Assembly: GCA_018065985.1 (NCBI GenBank)
Contig: JAGHSF010000027.1
Coordinates: forward strand, 59,422-123,421
Origin: Candidatus Cryptobacteroides choladohippi
GTDB lineage: Bacteria > Bacteroidota > Bacteroidia > Bacteroidales > UBA932
DNA length: 64,000 bases
Direction: 5' to 3'
Under the pieces are notes generated by a model. It searched no databases. It saw only the letters and a list, made by a program, of their open reading frames with translations, and was not told the origin of the DNA. A program made the position numbers and the translations under genes. Positions 17,079 through 25,672 of the stretch are shown here, one piece after another (within the stretch, counting starts at the first letter, position 1; every line of letters begins with the position of its first letter).

Positions 17079-17891
17079 ATGGCAAAAATTCATCCTCTTG
17101 CTACTGTACATCCCGGTGCCAAACTCGCAGACTCGGTTGAGGTTGGACCTTACGCATACATCGACGACAATGTCGAGATAGGCGAGAATACCAAGATTCT
17201 GCCTCATGCAACCGTTTTCTCCTATGTCAAGATAGGCTGTGACTGCAACGTGTTCCCCGGTGCGGTTGTCGGTGCTGTTCCCCAGGACCTGAAGTTCGAC
17301 GGTGAAATCACCTACGTCGAGATTGGAGACCGCGTGAACATCCGCGAATGTGCAACCATCAATCGCGGCACGAAGGCCAGCGGCAAGGGCGTGACCAGAA
17401 TCGGAAACGACACCCTGATCATGTCTTATGTGCATGTTGCACACGACTGCTGTGTGGGCAATCACTGCATTCTCGTGAGCTATGTCGGAATTGCCGGCGA
17501 GACTGACGTTGCAGACTGGGCCATCATCGGCGGCGGCACAAAGGTGCACCAGTTCTCGAAGATCGGTACCCATGCGATGATTGGCGGCGGCACCGGTGTC
17601 AACAAGGATATCCCGCCATATTCCATCTGCGGCCGCAATCCCATCTGTTTTGCAGGTGTGAACCTTGTCGGCCTGCGCAGGCGCGGCTTCGACTCTGACG
17701 TCATCCGCAACATCAAGGACATCTATGACGTTCTTTATTATCAGGGCTATAACGTGTCCGATGCCATCGCAAAGATCGAGGGCGGTTTCCCTCAGAGCGT
17801 GGAACGTGACACCATCATAGAGTTTGTCCGCAATTCCAAGCGCGGTATAGTACGTGCCGGCGACGCCCATGAGAAGGGCGGCATAGAGTAG
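17079..17891 (+). CDS. lpxA: UDP-N-acetylglucosamine O-acyltransferase
   Basis: The first acyltransferase of lipid A synthesis, 270 residues. It is a left-handed beta-helix of hexapeptide repeats (VEVGPYAYIDDNVEIGENTKI and onward). NIRECATINRGTKASG and the catalytic His in YVHVAHDCCVGNHC are followed by a helical C-terminal domain (NPICFAGVNLVGLRRRGF). Length and motif spacing are normal. The start is 2 nt after lpxC and the stop is 3 nt before the wbqC-like gene, so the three are co-transcribed. Confidence 0.96.
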   Translation: MAKIHPLATVHPGAKLADSVEVGPYAYIDDNVEIGENTKILPHATVFSYVKIGCDCNVFPGAVVGAVPQDLKFDGEITYVEIGDRVNIRECATINRGTKASGKGVTRIGNDTLIMSYVHVAHDCCVGNHCILVSYVGIAGETDVADWAIIGGGTKVHQFSKIGTHAMIGGGTGVNKDIPPYSICGRNPICFAGVNLVGLRRRGFDSDVIRNIKDIYDVLYYQGYNVSDAIAKIEGGFPQSVERDTIIEFVRNSKRGIVRAGDAHEKGGIE

Positions 17892-17894
17892 CAG

Positions 17895-18590
17895 ATGCTG
17901 CTCACGACGGCATATTTCCCACCAATAGAGTACTTCTCCATCCTGGCGAGGTACTCTGTCGTTTATCTTGAGGCGCACGAGAAGTACCGCAAGCAGAGCT
18001 GGCGCAACCGCTGCCGCATCCTGACGGCAAACGGGCCTATGGACCTGAACTTCCCCATTGTGCACGATGGTGCCGGCATGATCAAGGATATCAGGGTCGA
18101 CTGGAGCACGCCGTGGCTGCACAAGACGGAGTACGCCATCGACTCGGCGTATTACAGCTCTCCCTTCTTCGAATACTACCGCGACGAGCTTTTCGGCATT
18201 CTGGATTCCCATCCAGAGACGCTCTGGGAGCTGAACCTAGGAATCATAGATTTCTTCTGCCGCAAGATCGGCATCTGCCCGCAGATCCGCGAGACTGCCG
18301 AGTACGTTGCCCCCAGGGGGACAGTGACCGTGGCTGGCAGCCCGGCAGGTCTGGCTCCGGGTCAACTTCGCACTTCGTGCTCATCCCACCGCTGCGCTCC
18401 GCTTGCGGTCCCCTCCAAACCTCCCTGCCCTGCGGACTTCCGCTATTCCATACATCCCAAGATTCCTAGCACCTATCAAGCCGAGCCGTACTGGCAGGTA
18501 TTCAGGGAAAAGTTCGGCTTCGTGGATGGCCTGAGCATCATGGATCTTCTTTTCAATGAAGGCCCCGAGAGTCTTTGCTATCTGAAATAG
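17895..18590 (+). CDS. WbqC-like family protein with an in-frame repeat insertion
   Basis: A 231-residue member of the WbqC-like family, often found near surface polysaccharide or lipid genes; its biochemical role is not settled. Conserved parts are LLTTAYFPPIEYFSIL at the N terminus, then DLNFPIVH and WLHKTEYAIDSAYYSSPFFEYY, and the C-terminal block YSIHPKIPS, YWQVFREKFGFVDGLSIMDL and LFNEGPESL. Between them, residues about 149-181 are Pro/Cys/Ser-rich (HRCAPLAVPSKPPCPA) and encoded by a sequence related to the element in tilS. Relatives lack such a loop. It is last in the lipid A operon. Confidence 0.8.
   Translation: MLLTTAYFPPIEYFSILARYSVVYLEAHEKYRKQSWRNRCRILTANGPMDLNFPIVHDGAGMIKDIRVDWSTPWLHKTEYAIDSAYYSSPFFEYYRDELFGILDSHPETLWELNLGIIDFFCRKIGICPQIRETAEYVAPRGTVTVAGSPAGLAPGQLRTSCSSHRCAPLAVPSKPPCPADFRYSIHPKIPSTYQAEPYWQVFREKFGFVDGLSIMDLLFNEGPESLCYLK
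18341..18437. mobile_element. Partial copy of the tilS-type palindromic element, inside the wbqC-like gene
   Basis: The 21 bases at 18411-18431 are identical to 8983-9003. The preceding stretch (AACTTCGCACTTCGTGC, ATCCCACC) aligns loosely with 8878-8906, and CCCGGCAG at 18341 resembles the terminal repeat. The host gene reads this strand, whereas tilS reads the opposite one, yet both remain open. A GCTGCGCTCCGCTTGCGGT palindromic part is present. Confidence 0.6.
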
Positions 18591-18612
18591 CAGATATGTT
18601 TCAGATAATGTG

Positions 18613-18620
18613 TATATTTG
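18613..18620 (+). promoter_or_regulatory. -7 box of ribokinase operon
   Basis: TATATTTG is a full TAnnTTTG match, giving a leader of roughly 23 nt before the ATG at 18648. It marks the start of the three-gene ribose/nucleoside unit. Confidence 0.55.
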
Positions 18621-18647
18621 TAGGAATCGCATACTAATATACATTTC

Positions 18648-19568
18648 ATGAGCAAGATAATCGTAGTTGGCAGTTCCAACATCGACATGACGGCCATTGT
18701 CGATGCATTGCCCAAACCGGGCGAAACTATAGGCCGAGCTGAATTCATACAGGCAAACGGAGGGAAGGGGGCAAACCAGGCAGTTGCCGCTGCACGTCTC
18801 GGAGGCGACGTCATGTTCGCCACCTGCGTGGGCAACGACCTTAACGGTAGGGCCCTCAAGGACATCTTCGCTGCTGACGGAATCAATACCAAGAACCATA
18901 AGATGACCGATGAGGCGCCCACTGGGACCGCCCTCATCATGGTCGACAAATATGCCGAGAACTGCATAGCGGTTGCCCCTGGTGCCAACGGCTGTCTCAA
19001 GCCTGAGGACATGGATGCCATGGAGGGAGACATCGCCGAGGCGGAGATTCTCCTCGTGCAGCTCGAGGTACCCATGCCCACGGTATGCAGGGCTGTCGAA
19101 CTGGCCGCAAAGCATGGCCTGAAGGTCATACTCAATCCGGCACCGGTCGCACCCATTCCCGAGAGCGTTTTCCCCATGCTTTATCTGATCACCCCCAACG
19201 AGACGGAAGCGGAGAAACTGACCGGCGTGAAGGTCCGCACCTCCGACGATGCGGTCAAGGCGGCGCAGGTCCTCTTCGACAAGGGCGTGAAGAACGTGAT
19301 CATCACCATGGGTGGCTCCGGGTCCATCATCTGCAAGGCCGACGGCAGCGTTACTTATGTCCCTGCCCGCAAGGTGAACGCTGTGGACACGACGGCCGCC
19401 GGTGACGTTTACAACGGTGGCATCGCGACTGCTCTCTCGGAAGGGAAGAAGCTCGAGGAGGCGGCAAGGTTCGCATCCGTGGCAGCGTCGATTTCGGTGA
19501 CCCGTCTGGGCGCGCAGAATTCCGTCCCCCAGAGGGAGGAAGTGGACAAGATAAGCAATAACCAATAA
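18648..19568 (+). CDS. rbsK: Ribokinase (PfkB family)
   Basis: Phosphorylates ribose to ribose-5-phosphate. The 306-residue protein has the PfkB N-terminal signature (GSSNIDMTAIV, ANGGKGANQAVAAARLGG) and the C-terminal anion-hole motif VDTTAAGDVYNGGIA, where the Asp is catalytic. The variant TTAAGD is normal for ribokinases. The stop codon lies inside a run of four identical heptamers, CAATAAC. It is followed 24 nt later by a GRP-family sugar transporter and then a nucleoside hydrolase lipoprotein, which fits ribose release, uptake and phosphorylation. Confidence 0.93.
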   Translation: MSKIIVVGSSNIDMTAIVDALPKPGETIGRAEFIQANGGKGANQAVAAARLGGDVMFATCVGNDLNGRALKDIFAADGINTKNHKMTDEAPTGTALIMVDKYAENCIAVAPGANGCLKPEDMDAMEGDIAEAEILLVQLEVPMPTVCRAVELAAKHGLKVILNPAPVAPIPESVFPMLYLITPNETEAEKLTGVKVRTSDDAVKAAQVLFDKGVKNVIITMGGSGSIICKADGSVTYVPARKVNAVDTTAAGDVYNGGIATALSEGKKLEEAARFASVAASISVTRLGAQNSVPQREEVDKISNNQ

Positions 19569-19583
19569 CCAATAACCAATAAC
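19556..19583 (+). repeat. Four exact CAATAAC heptamers across the rbsK stop codon
   Basis: Four perfect copies of the 7-mer run from the last rbsK codons through the stop into the spacer before the transporter ATG at 19593. Loss or gain of a unit would change the rbsK-transporter spacing and the last residues of ribokinase. Confidence 0.85.
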
Positions 19584-19592
19584 TCAACCGAT

Positions 19593-20609
19593 ATGTACAT
19601 CGTAGGAAGTTACGCACTGGCAGTGATATTCTGCTTCGTGACAATGCTGTGCTGGGGTTCATGGGGCAATACCCAGAAGCTCGCAGCCAAGAGCTGGCGC
19701 TATGAGCTCTTCTATTGGGACTATGTGATAGGCATGGTCATCTTCTCTCTCATCGTGGCCTTCACGGCCGGCAGCATGGGTGCCGAGGGCCGTCCGTTCA
19801 TTCAAGACCTCTGCCAGGCAGGCTGGGGAAGCATAGGCTGGGTCCTCCTTGGCTCGGTCGTGTTCAACATCTCCAACATCCTTCTGTCTGCATCCACGTC
19901 GATTGCCGGAATGTCTGTGGCCTTCCCTCTGGGTGTGGGCCTTGCACTGGTGATGGGTGTGCTGAACAACATCTTCTTCCATCCCACGGCAGGCGTGAAG
20001 ACCGGCCTTCTCTGGCTTGGCGTCGCCCTCATCGTCGCAGCGATCGTATGCAACGGCATTGCATCCGGCAAGGTGTCCAATGAGCAGCGCGACCCCGCTC
20101 AGAACCGCAAGGGCATCATCCTGGCAGTGCTCGCCGGCATCATCATGTCATTCTTCTCCGCCCTCGTATACAACGGAGTCGACATCAACAACTTCAGGAG
20201 CCCCGCGGCCGGAATGCTCACCCCGTATACCGGAATGGTGATATTCACCGTCGGCGTGTTCCTCAGCAACTTCATAATCAATACGATAGTGATGAAGAAA
20301 CCCTTCGTGGGCGAGCCCGTAAGCTACAGCGAGTACTTCAAGGGCAACGGCAAGACCCACCTCGTGGGCATGCTCGGCGGCGCGATCTGGTGCCTCGGCA
20401 CAGTGCTGAACTACATCTGCGCCGGCACTGCGGGTGCAGCGGTCAGCTACGCGCTCGGCCAGGGCGCACCCATGGTGGCAGCCATCTGGGGCGTGTTCAT
20501 CTGGAAGGAGTTCAAGGGTGCGAAGAAGGGCGTGTACGGCCTTCTCGCCGCAATGTTCTGCCTCTTCGTGGCAGGCCTTGCGCTCATCATCATCTCAGGA
20601 GGAAATTAA
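19593..20609 (+). CDS. GRP-family (DMT superfamily) sugar permease, likely ribose
   Basis: A 338-residue membrane protein with about ten hydrophobic helices. It starts with a helix containing FCFVTMLCWGSWGNTQKL, typical of the glucose/ribose porter family (with RhaT-like proteins in the DMT superfamily). Other marks are FNISNILLSASTSIAGMSVAFPLGVG and the C-terminal GAAVSYALGQGAPMVAAIWGVF. The location between ribokinase and a nucleoside hydrolase points to ribose or nucleoside uptake across the inner membrane. The substrate is inferred from context only. Confidence 0.85.
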   Translation: MYIVGSYALAVIFCFVTMLCWGSWGNTQKLAAKSWRYELFYWDYVIGMVIFSLIVAFTAGSMGAEGRPFIQDLCQAGWGSIGWVLLGSVVFNISNILLSASTSIAGMSVAFPLGVGLALVMGVLNNIFFHPTAGVKTGLLWLGVALIVAAIVCNGIASGKVSNEQRDPAQNRKGIILAVLAGIIMSFFSALVYNGVDINNFRSPAAGMLTPYTGMVIFTVGVFLSNFIINTIVMKKPFVGEPVSYSEYFKGNGKTHLVGMLGGAIWCLGTVLNYICAGTAGAAVSYALGQGAPMVAAIWGVFIWKEFKGAKKGVYGLLAAMFCLFVAGLALIIISGGN

Positions 20610-20619
20610 TCAACAAAAC

Positions 20620-21654
20620 ATGAAAAAGACCTTATTCTTTCTTTGTGCAACCGCACTCTGCCTGGTTGCATGCAAGCCCCAGGAAGTGACTGCGGAACAG
20701 CGCATCAACATCATCTTCGATACCGATATCGGCAATGATATCGACGATACCGAGGCTCTTTGCCTTCTCAACCGCTATATCGATCAGGACAGGATCAACC
20801 TCCTCGGCATCTGCCTCAACAAGGAAGGCGAGAATACCGCTAAGTTTGTCGACATAGTGAACACTTTCTATGGTCATGCCGACATGATCCCCGTCGGACG
20901 CTCGCGCAACAACGGCGCAGACGGTTCTGACCCCGAGACCAACTATGCAGCCCAGGTGTCAAGGCTCACTGCCGAGGATGGCAGCCCTCTTTTCAAGACC
21001 ACAGGAATCGGATACGAGGACCTTCCCGATTCTCACATCCTTTACAGGAAGCTTCTTGCCGAGGCCGAGGACAATTCGGTCGTTGTTATTTCAGTAGGCT
21101 TCCTGACCAACCTTGCCCGTCTTCTCGACACCCCTGCCGATGAGATCTCTCCGCTTACCGGAAAGGAGCTCATCGAGAAGAAGGTGAAGATGCTCAGCAT
21201 CATGGCCGGCCGTTTCAAGGATTCCGAGCCTGAGTACAACGTGGTGATCAACATCCCCTCTGCAAAGAAGCTCTTCAGCGAGTGGCCCGGCGAGATCGTC
21301 TGCAGCCCCTGGGAGATTGGCGAGATTGTGAGATACCCTGCCGAGAGCATCGAGAACGACTATGAGTGGGCAGGCGCACATCCCCTCAAGGAGGCATATA
21401 TCCGTTACGGTGAGATGCCCTACGACAACTGGATGTTCGATCCCACCTCCGTACTCTTTGCCGTCGAGGGCGACTCCATGTGTACCCTTACAGAGCCCGG
21501 CACCATCTCCGTCGATGACGAGGGCGTCACCACCTTCACCGCCGACCCCGCCGGAAAGCACCGCTACTTCACGGTGGATGCCGAACAGGCCAAGGCAATG
21601 ATAGCCTGCTTCAAGGAGAACCTTACCGCGAAGCCTGCCTGCTGGGAGGAATGA
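20620..21654 (+). CDS. Nucleoside hydrolase, lipoprotein
   Basis: A 344-residue inosine/uridine-preferring nucleoside hydrolase family member that splits ribonucleosides into base and ribose. The calcium-binding motif DTDIGNDIDD follows the N terminus at about residues 34-43, and later VVVISVGFLTNLARLL and MAGRF match the family. The lipoprotein signal (ATALCLVACK) puts it in the envelope, so ribose would be released outside the inner membrane and taken up by the adjacent permease. The ATG at 20620 is 10 nt after the permease stop. Chain length is normal. Confidence 0.9.
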   Translation: MKKTLFFLCATALCLVACKPQEVTAEQRINIIFDTDIGNDIDDTEALCLLNRYIDQDRINLLGICLNKEGENTAKFVDIVNTFYGHADMIPVGRSRNNGADGSDPETNYAAQVSRLTAEDGSPLFKTTGIGYEDLPDSHILYRKLLAEAEDNSVVVISVGFLTNLARLLDTPADEISPLTGKELIEKKVKMLSIMAGRFKDSEPEYNVVINIPSAKKLFSEWPGEIVCSPWEIGEIVRYPAESIENDYEWAGAHPLKEAYIRYGEMPYDNWMFDPTSVLFAVEGDSMCTLTEPGTISVDDEGVTTFTADPAGKHRYFTVDAEQAKAMIACFKENLTAKPACWEE

Positions 21655-21707
21655 CGGGATGGCGCTCCAGTGTGCGTGAATTGTCAAGCAAAGTTAAATA
21701 ATTGAAT

Positions 21708-24701
21708 ATGCATTTATTGACCATCCTTTTCAGCCTTCTTGTGGCTGCCGCCACCCCCTGGAAGGACGCAAATGTGAATGAGATCAACCGTCTGCCCATG
21801 CATGCGGACTATGATGTGGACTCTCCCGTCATGTCTGTGAACGGAGACTGGAAGTTCCAGTGGTTCGAGTCGATAGGTGAGCAGCAGAAGAATTTCTGGC
21901 GCACCGATATCGATGATTCGTCTTGGGATACGATGCCTGTTCCCGGCATGTGGGAGCTCAACGGCTACGGTGACCCTCAGTACGTCAACATAGGCTACTG
22001 CTGGCGCGGCCATGCGCAGAACACTCCCGGCAAGGCCCCCGACTACCGCAATCATGTTGGCCAGTACAGGCGCAGCTTCGCCATCCCTGCCGAGTGGAAG
22101 GGCCGCGAACTCATACTGACCCTTGGCTCCGTGACATCCAACGTGCAGGTCTGGGTGAACGGCAAGTTCGTGGGCTACAGCGAGGACAGCAAGCTTCAGG
22201 CTGACTTCGACATCACCCGCTTCGTGAAGCCCGGCCAGGATAACCTCATCGCTCTCGAGGTGCACCGCTGGTGCGACGGCAGCTATATGGAAGACCAGGA
22301 TTTCTGGCGCTTCTGCGGCATCGCACGCGAGAGCTACATCACCGCCCGCCCCAAGGTGCGCGTGCAGGATATCGCCGTTGATGCCGACATGGACGGAAAT
22401 CTCAGCATCAGCGCCCGGCTCACCAAGGGCGTCAAGGCTGTTGAATATACCATCACCGACGAGGACGGCAAGGTCCTCAGCTTCAGCACCAAAGACGGCA
22501 AGCTGAACACGACCGTTCAGAATCCGAAACTCTGGAGCGCCGAGAAGCCCTGCCTTTATCATCTTGCCGCAGCCTGCTCTGACGGCAAGGCTGTGACCGA
22601 GACCGTCAGCCTCGACTTCGGATTCAGGACCAGCGTAATAAAGGACGGCCAGCTTCTTGTGAACGGCCAGCCCATCCTCATCAAGGGCGCAGACCGCCAC
22701 GAGCTTAATGCATACCGTGGCTATGTGGTGGACGAGGAGGATATGATAAAGGATATCCTTATCATGAAGCAGCTGAATATCAATGCTGTACGTACATCCC
22801 ACTATCCCAATGACCCTCGCTGGCTCAGGCTCTGCAGCAAGTACGGAATCTACCTTGTGGACGAGGCCAACAACGAGAGCCACGGTATGGGCTACGGCGA
22901 GCAGACCCTCGCGAAGAACCCCATGTACGAGCTCACCACGATGCAGCGCGTGCAGCGCATGGTTGCCCGCGACAGGAACCAGGCCTGCGTCATCATCTGG
23001 AGCCTCGGAAACGAGGCCGGCAACGGCCCCAACTTCGTGAAGGCTTACGAATGGATCAAGTCCACCGGCGACAGGCGTCCCGTCCAGTACGAGCGCGCAA
23101 TTGACGATTATTTCAAAGGAATCAGCAAGAATACCGACATCTTCTGCCCCATGTACGAAAGCCCCGAGGGCTGCGAGGATTATCTCAACTCCAATCCTGC
23201 CATGCCCCTCATCCAGTGCGAGTACGCCCATGCGATGGGCAACTCGATGGGCAACTTCAAGGAGTACTGGGAGCTCATCCGCAAGTATCCCCAGTACCAG
23301 GGCGGATTCATATGGGACTTCGTTGACCAGGCGATTGTCTGGCCTTCAAAGGCAGCGGGAACCGACCACATCTTCGCCTTCGGAGGCGACTTCAACGACT
23401 ATGACGCATCCGACAACTCGTTCAACTGCAACGGTGTGATCGCTGCCGACCGCAGCCTTCATCCCCACGCATACGAGGTGCGCTACCAGTACCAGAACAT
23501 CTGGACAAAGCCGGCAGGCGACGGCAAGGTCGAGGTCTATAACGAGAACTTCTTCCGCTGCCTGAAGAACTTCCGCCTCTGCTGGGAGCTCGTTGCAGGT
23601 GAGCGTGTGATCCTTACCGGTGTGTTCGACGGACTGAACGCCAAGCCTCAGAAGAACCAGGTCGTGGATCTCGGCTTTACCGGGAAAGACCTGAACGTCT
23701 GCAAGGGCAAGCCCGTGTACCTGAATATCCGCTATGAACTCAAGAAGGCCGAGGGCCTGCTCCAGGCAGGCGAGCAGGTGGCATACCAGCAGATCTGCCT
23801 CCAGCAGGGCAAGCGCTCCCTCCCCAAGGCGCCCAGGTGCCGCTACAGCTGGGACGTCAAGTTCGATGAGGCTACAGGTGCCCTTGCGTCATACAAGCTG
23901 AACGGCCGCGAACTCATGAAGGAGCCCCTGATGCCGTGCTTTGGCCGTGCAATGACCGAGAATGACCTCGGTGCGCACTTCCAGGACAAGTTCAAGAACT
24001 GCCTCCATCCCGAGTTCAAGCTCACCGCCTTCTCAGCCGAAGGCGACGTGACCACCGCAAGATACGACGCCGGCTGCTTCAAGGTTGACATGTGCTATAC
24101 CGTTGCCGCTGACGGCGTGATCAGCGTCACCGAACGCGTATATGACGTGGATGCAGAGGCAGTGCCCTTCTTCTGCCGCGTAGGCGTGGAGATGGCGATG
24201 CCCGGCCAGTACTCGAATCTCGATTTCTGGGGCGCCGGCCCTTGGGAGACATACTGCGACCGCGAGTCCGCAGCGATCCGCGGCCAGTATATACAGAGAG
24301 TCGAGGATCAGTACCACTACGGATATGCCCGCCCTCAGGAAAGCGGCAACCACGTTGACCTGCAGTGGCTCAGGCTCACCAATGATGCCGGTGAGGGACT
24401 TGTATTCGGCAGCCCCAAGGCATTCAGCGGCAGTGCACTTCCTCTCAGCCGCAAGCAGATAGACATGGCCCTCTCCGGCGGCAGCCGCTGGAATCAGGAT
24501 GGCGACCAGCGCCACTCCCTCGAGCTCAAGGGCCTTGCCTGCGAGGGTGAGAGAAGCCTCGGCGGCACCTATGTGAACGTCGACCTCATGCAGATGGGTG
24601 TGGGCGGAATAAATTCCTGGGGTACCTGGCCTCTTGACGAGTACATGATTCCCGCAGGTGAGTACACATTCGACTTTGTAATCGCTCCCGTGGCGAAGTA
24701 A
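21708..24701 (+). CDS. Beta-galactosidase, glycoside hydrolase family 2
   Basis: A 997-residue secreted GH2 enzyme with a signal peptide (LLTILFSLLVAAATP). It has the five-domain LacZ layout: sugar-binding domain (MPVPGMWELNGYGDPQYVN, VQVWVNGKFVGYSEDS), Ig-like domains, the catalytic barrel and a C-terminal small-chain domain (LDFWGAGPWETYCDR). The acid/base is Glu436 in SLGNEAGNG and the nucleophile Glu505 in QCEYAHAMGNS. In the loop before them RTSHYPNDPRW is conserved. The first ATG after a TTG is taken as the start. The lplA start follows 2 nt after the stop. Confidence 0.95.
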   Translation: MHLLTILFSLLVAAATPWKDANVNEINRLPMHADYDVDSPVMSVNGDWKFQWFESIGEQQKNFWRTDIDDSSWDTMPVPGMWELNGYGDPQYVNIGYCWRGHAQNTPGKAPDYRNHVGQYRRSFAIPAEWKGRELILTLGSVTSNVQVWVNGKFVGYSEDSKLQADFDITRFVKPGQDNLIALEVHRWCDGSYMEDQDFWRFCGIARESYITARPKVRVQDIAVDADMDGNLSISARLTKGVKAVEYTITDEDGKVLSFSTKDGKLNTTVQNPKLWSAEKPCLYHLAAACSDGKAVTETVSLDFGFRTSVIKDGQLLVNGQPILIKGADRHELNAYRGYVVDEEDMIKDILIMKQLNINAVRTSHYPNDPRWLRLCSKYGIYLVDEANNESHGMGYGEQTLAKNPMYELTTMQRVQRMVARDRNQACVIIWSLGNEAGNGPNFVKAYEWIKSTGDRRPVQYERAIDDYFKGISKNTDIFCPMYESPEGCEDYLNSNPAMPLIQCEYAHAMGNSMGNFKEYWELIRKYPQYQGGFIWDFVDQAIVWPSKAAGTDHIFAFGGDFNDYDASDNSFNCNGVIAADRSLHPHAYEVRYQYQNIWTKPAGDGKVEVYNENFFRCLKNFRLCWELVAGERVILTGVFDGLNAKPQKNQVVDLGFTGKDLNVCKGKPVYLNIRYELKKAEGLLQAGEQVAYQQICLQQGKRSLPKAPRCRYSWDVKFDEATGALASYKLNGRELMKEPLMPCFGRAMTENDLGAHFQDKFKNCLHPEFKLTAFSAEGDVTTARYDAGCFKVDMCYTVAADGVISVTERVYDVDAEAVPFFCRVGVEMAMPGQYSNLDFWGAGPWETYCDRESAAIRGQYIQRVEDQYHYGYARPQESGNHVDLQWLRLTNDAGEGLVFGSPKAFSGSALPLSRKQIDMALSGGSRWNQDGDQRHSLELKGLACEGERSLGGTYVNVDLMQMGVGGINSWGTWPLDEYMIPAGEYTFDFVIAPVAK

Positions 24702-24703
24702 CG

Positions 24704-25672
24704 ATGAGATACATTCAGAACTGCTGCACGCGTGCAAACTGGAACATGGCGTTCGACGAGCACTGCCTGCAGCAGTTTTCATTTCCTGTGTTCTATCTCT
24801 GGAGGAACGCCCCTTCGGTGATCATAGGACTCAACCAGAACCCGTATGCGGAGGTGAACCTCCCGTATCTCGACCGGCACGGCATCCTTCTGGCACGCCG
24901 CGTGACTGGCGGCGGTGCGGTGTATCATGACCTCCAGAACCTGAATTACAGCATCATACGTCCGGTGACGGGGAACTCCGACTCTTCAGACGTGGTTCAG
25001 ATGGTGGCTGAGGCCCTGAGGCACCTGGGTGTGCCGGCGGAACTCAGCGGCCGCAACGACATACTGGTCGAGGGCCGCAAGGTCTCGGGCTACGCACGCC
25101 GCGTGTGGTGTGACCGCGAGATGATTCACGGCACCCTGATGTTCGACGTCGATATCGACACCCTGACCCAGGCCCTGAATGTCCCCGGATCCAAACTGGA
25201 GGCCAAGGGAGTGGCATCGGTGCGCAGCCGTGTGGCCAATCTGAAGGACTACCTGCCCCAGTGCCGGGATGTCCTGGACCTGCAGCGGCTTCTGCAGGCC
25301 GAACTGGCGGGCTCCGATGGCGAGATCCCTCTCCCGCCCGGATTCCTTGAAGAGGTCACCCGCAGCGAGACGCGAAAGTTCGGAACCTGGGAATGGAATT
25401 TCGGCCACAGCGCCGAGGCCGGGTTCAGGCGCAGCGCAAAGCTGGGATGCGGTGAGGTCACGGCACTTCTCACTCTTGACCGCGGGTGCATCAGGTCGCT
25501 TGATTTCACGGGCGATTTCATTGGCGCCCTACCTGCCGCAGACCTTGCCCGGAGGCTCACCGGGCTTCGCTACGAGCGCAAAACAATAGCCGAGGCACTC
25601 GCCCCGGCTGAAGTATCGAAGTATTTCGACGGAGCCCGCGAGGCGGACATCCTCGAACTGCTTATAGGGTGA
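24704..25672 (+). CDS. lplA: Lipoate-protein ligase A
   Basis: A 322-residue enzyme that attaches lipoate to lipoyl domains through a lipoyl-AMP intermediate. The hallmark LLARRVTGGGAVYHDLQNLN is at about residues 62-81, with the lysine in EGRKVSGYARR and the C-terminal accessory domain after about residue 240. The gene overlaps the convergent lpd gene by 11 bp. That neighbour is dihydrolipoyl dehydrogenase, which uses the lipoyl group that LplA installs. Although it follows the beta-galactosidase by 2 nt, the functional partner is lpd. Confidence 0.95.
   Translation: MRYIQNCCTRANWNMAFDEHCLQQFSFPVFYLWRNAPSVIIGLNQNPYAEVNLPYLDRHGILLARRVTGGGAVYHDLQNLNYSIIRPVTGNSDSSDVVQMVAEALRHLGVPAELSGRNDILVEGRKVSGYARRVWCDREMIHGTLMFDVDIDTLTQALNVPGSKLEAKGVASVRSRVANLKDYLPQCRDVLDLQRLLQAELAGSDGEIPLPPGFLEEVTRSETRKFGTWEWNFGHSAEAGFRRSAKLGCGEVTALLTLDRGCIRSLDFTGDFIGALPAADLARRLTGLRYERKTIAEALAPAEVSKYFDGAREADILELLIG

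Noticed and set aside
21714..23231. 505-codon open frame opposite the beta-galactosidase
   Set aside because: GC-skew shadow; GH2 catalytic motifs are on the plus strand and the reverse translation matches no family.
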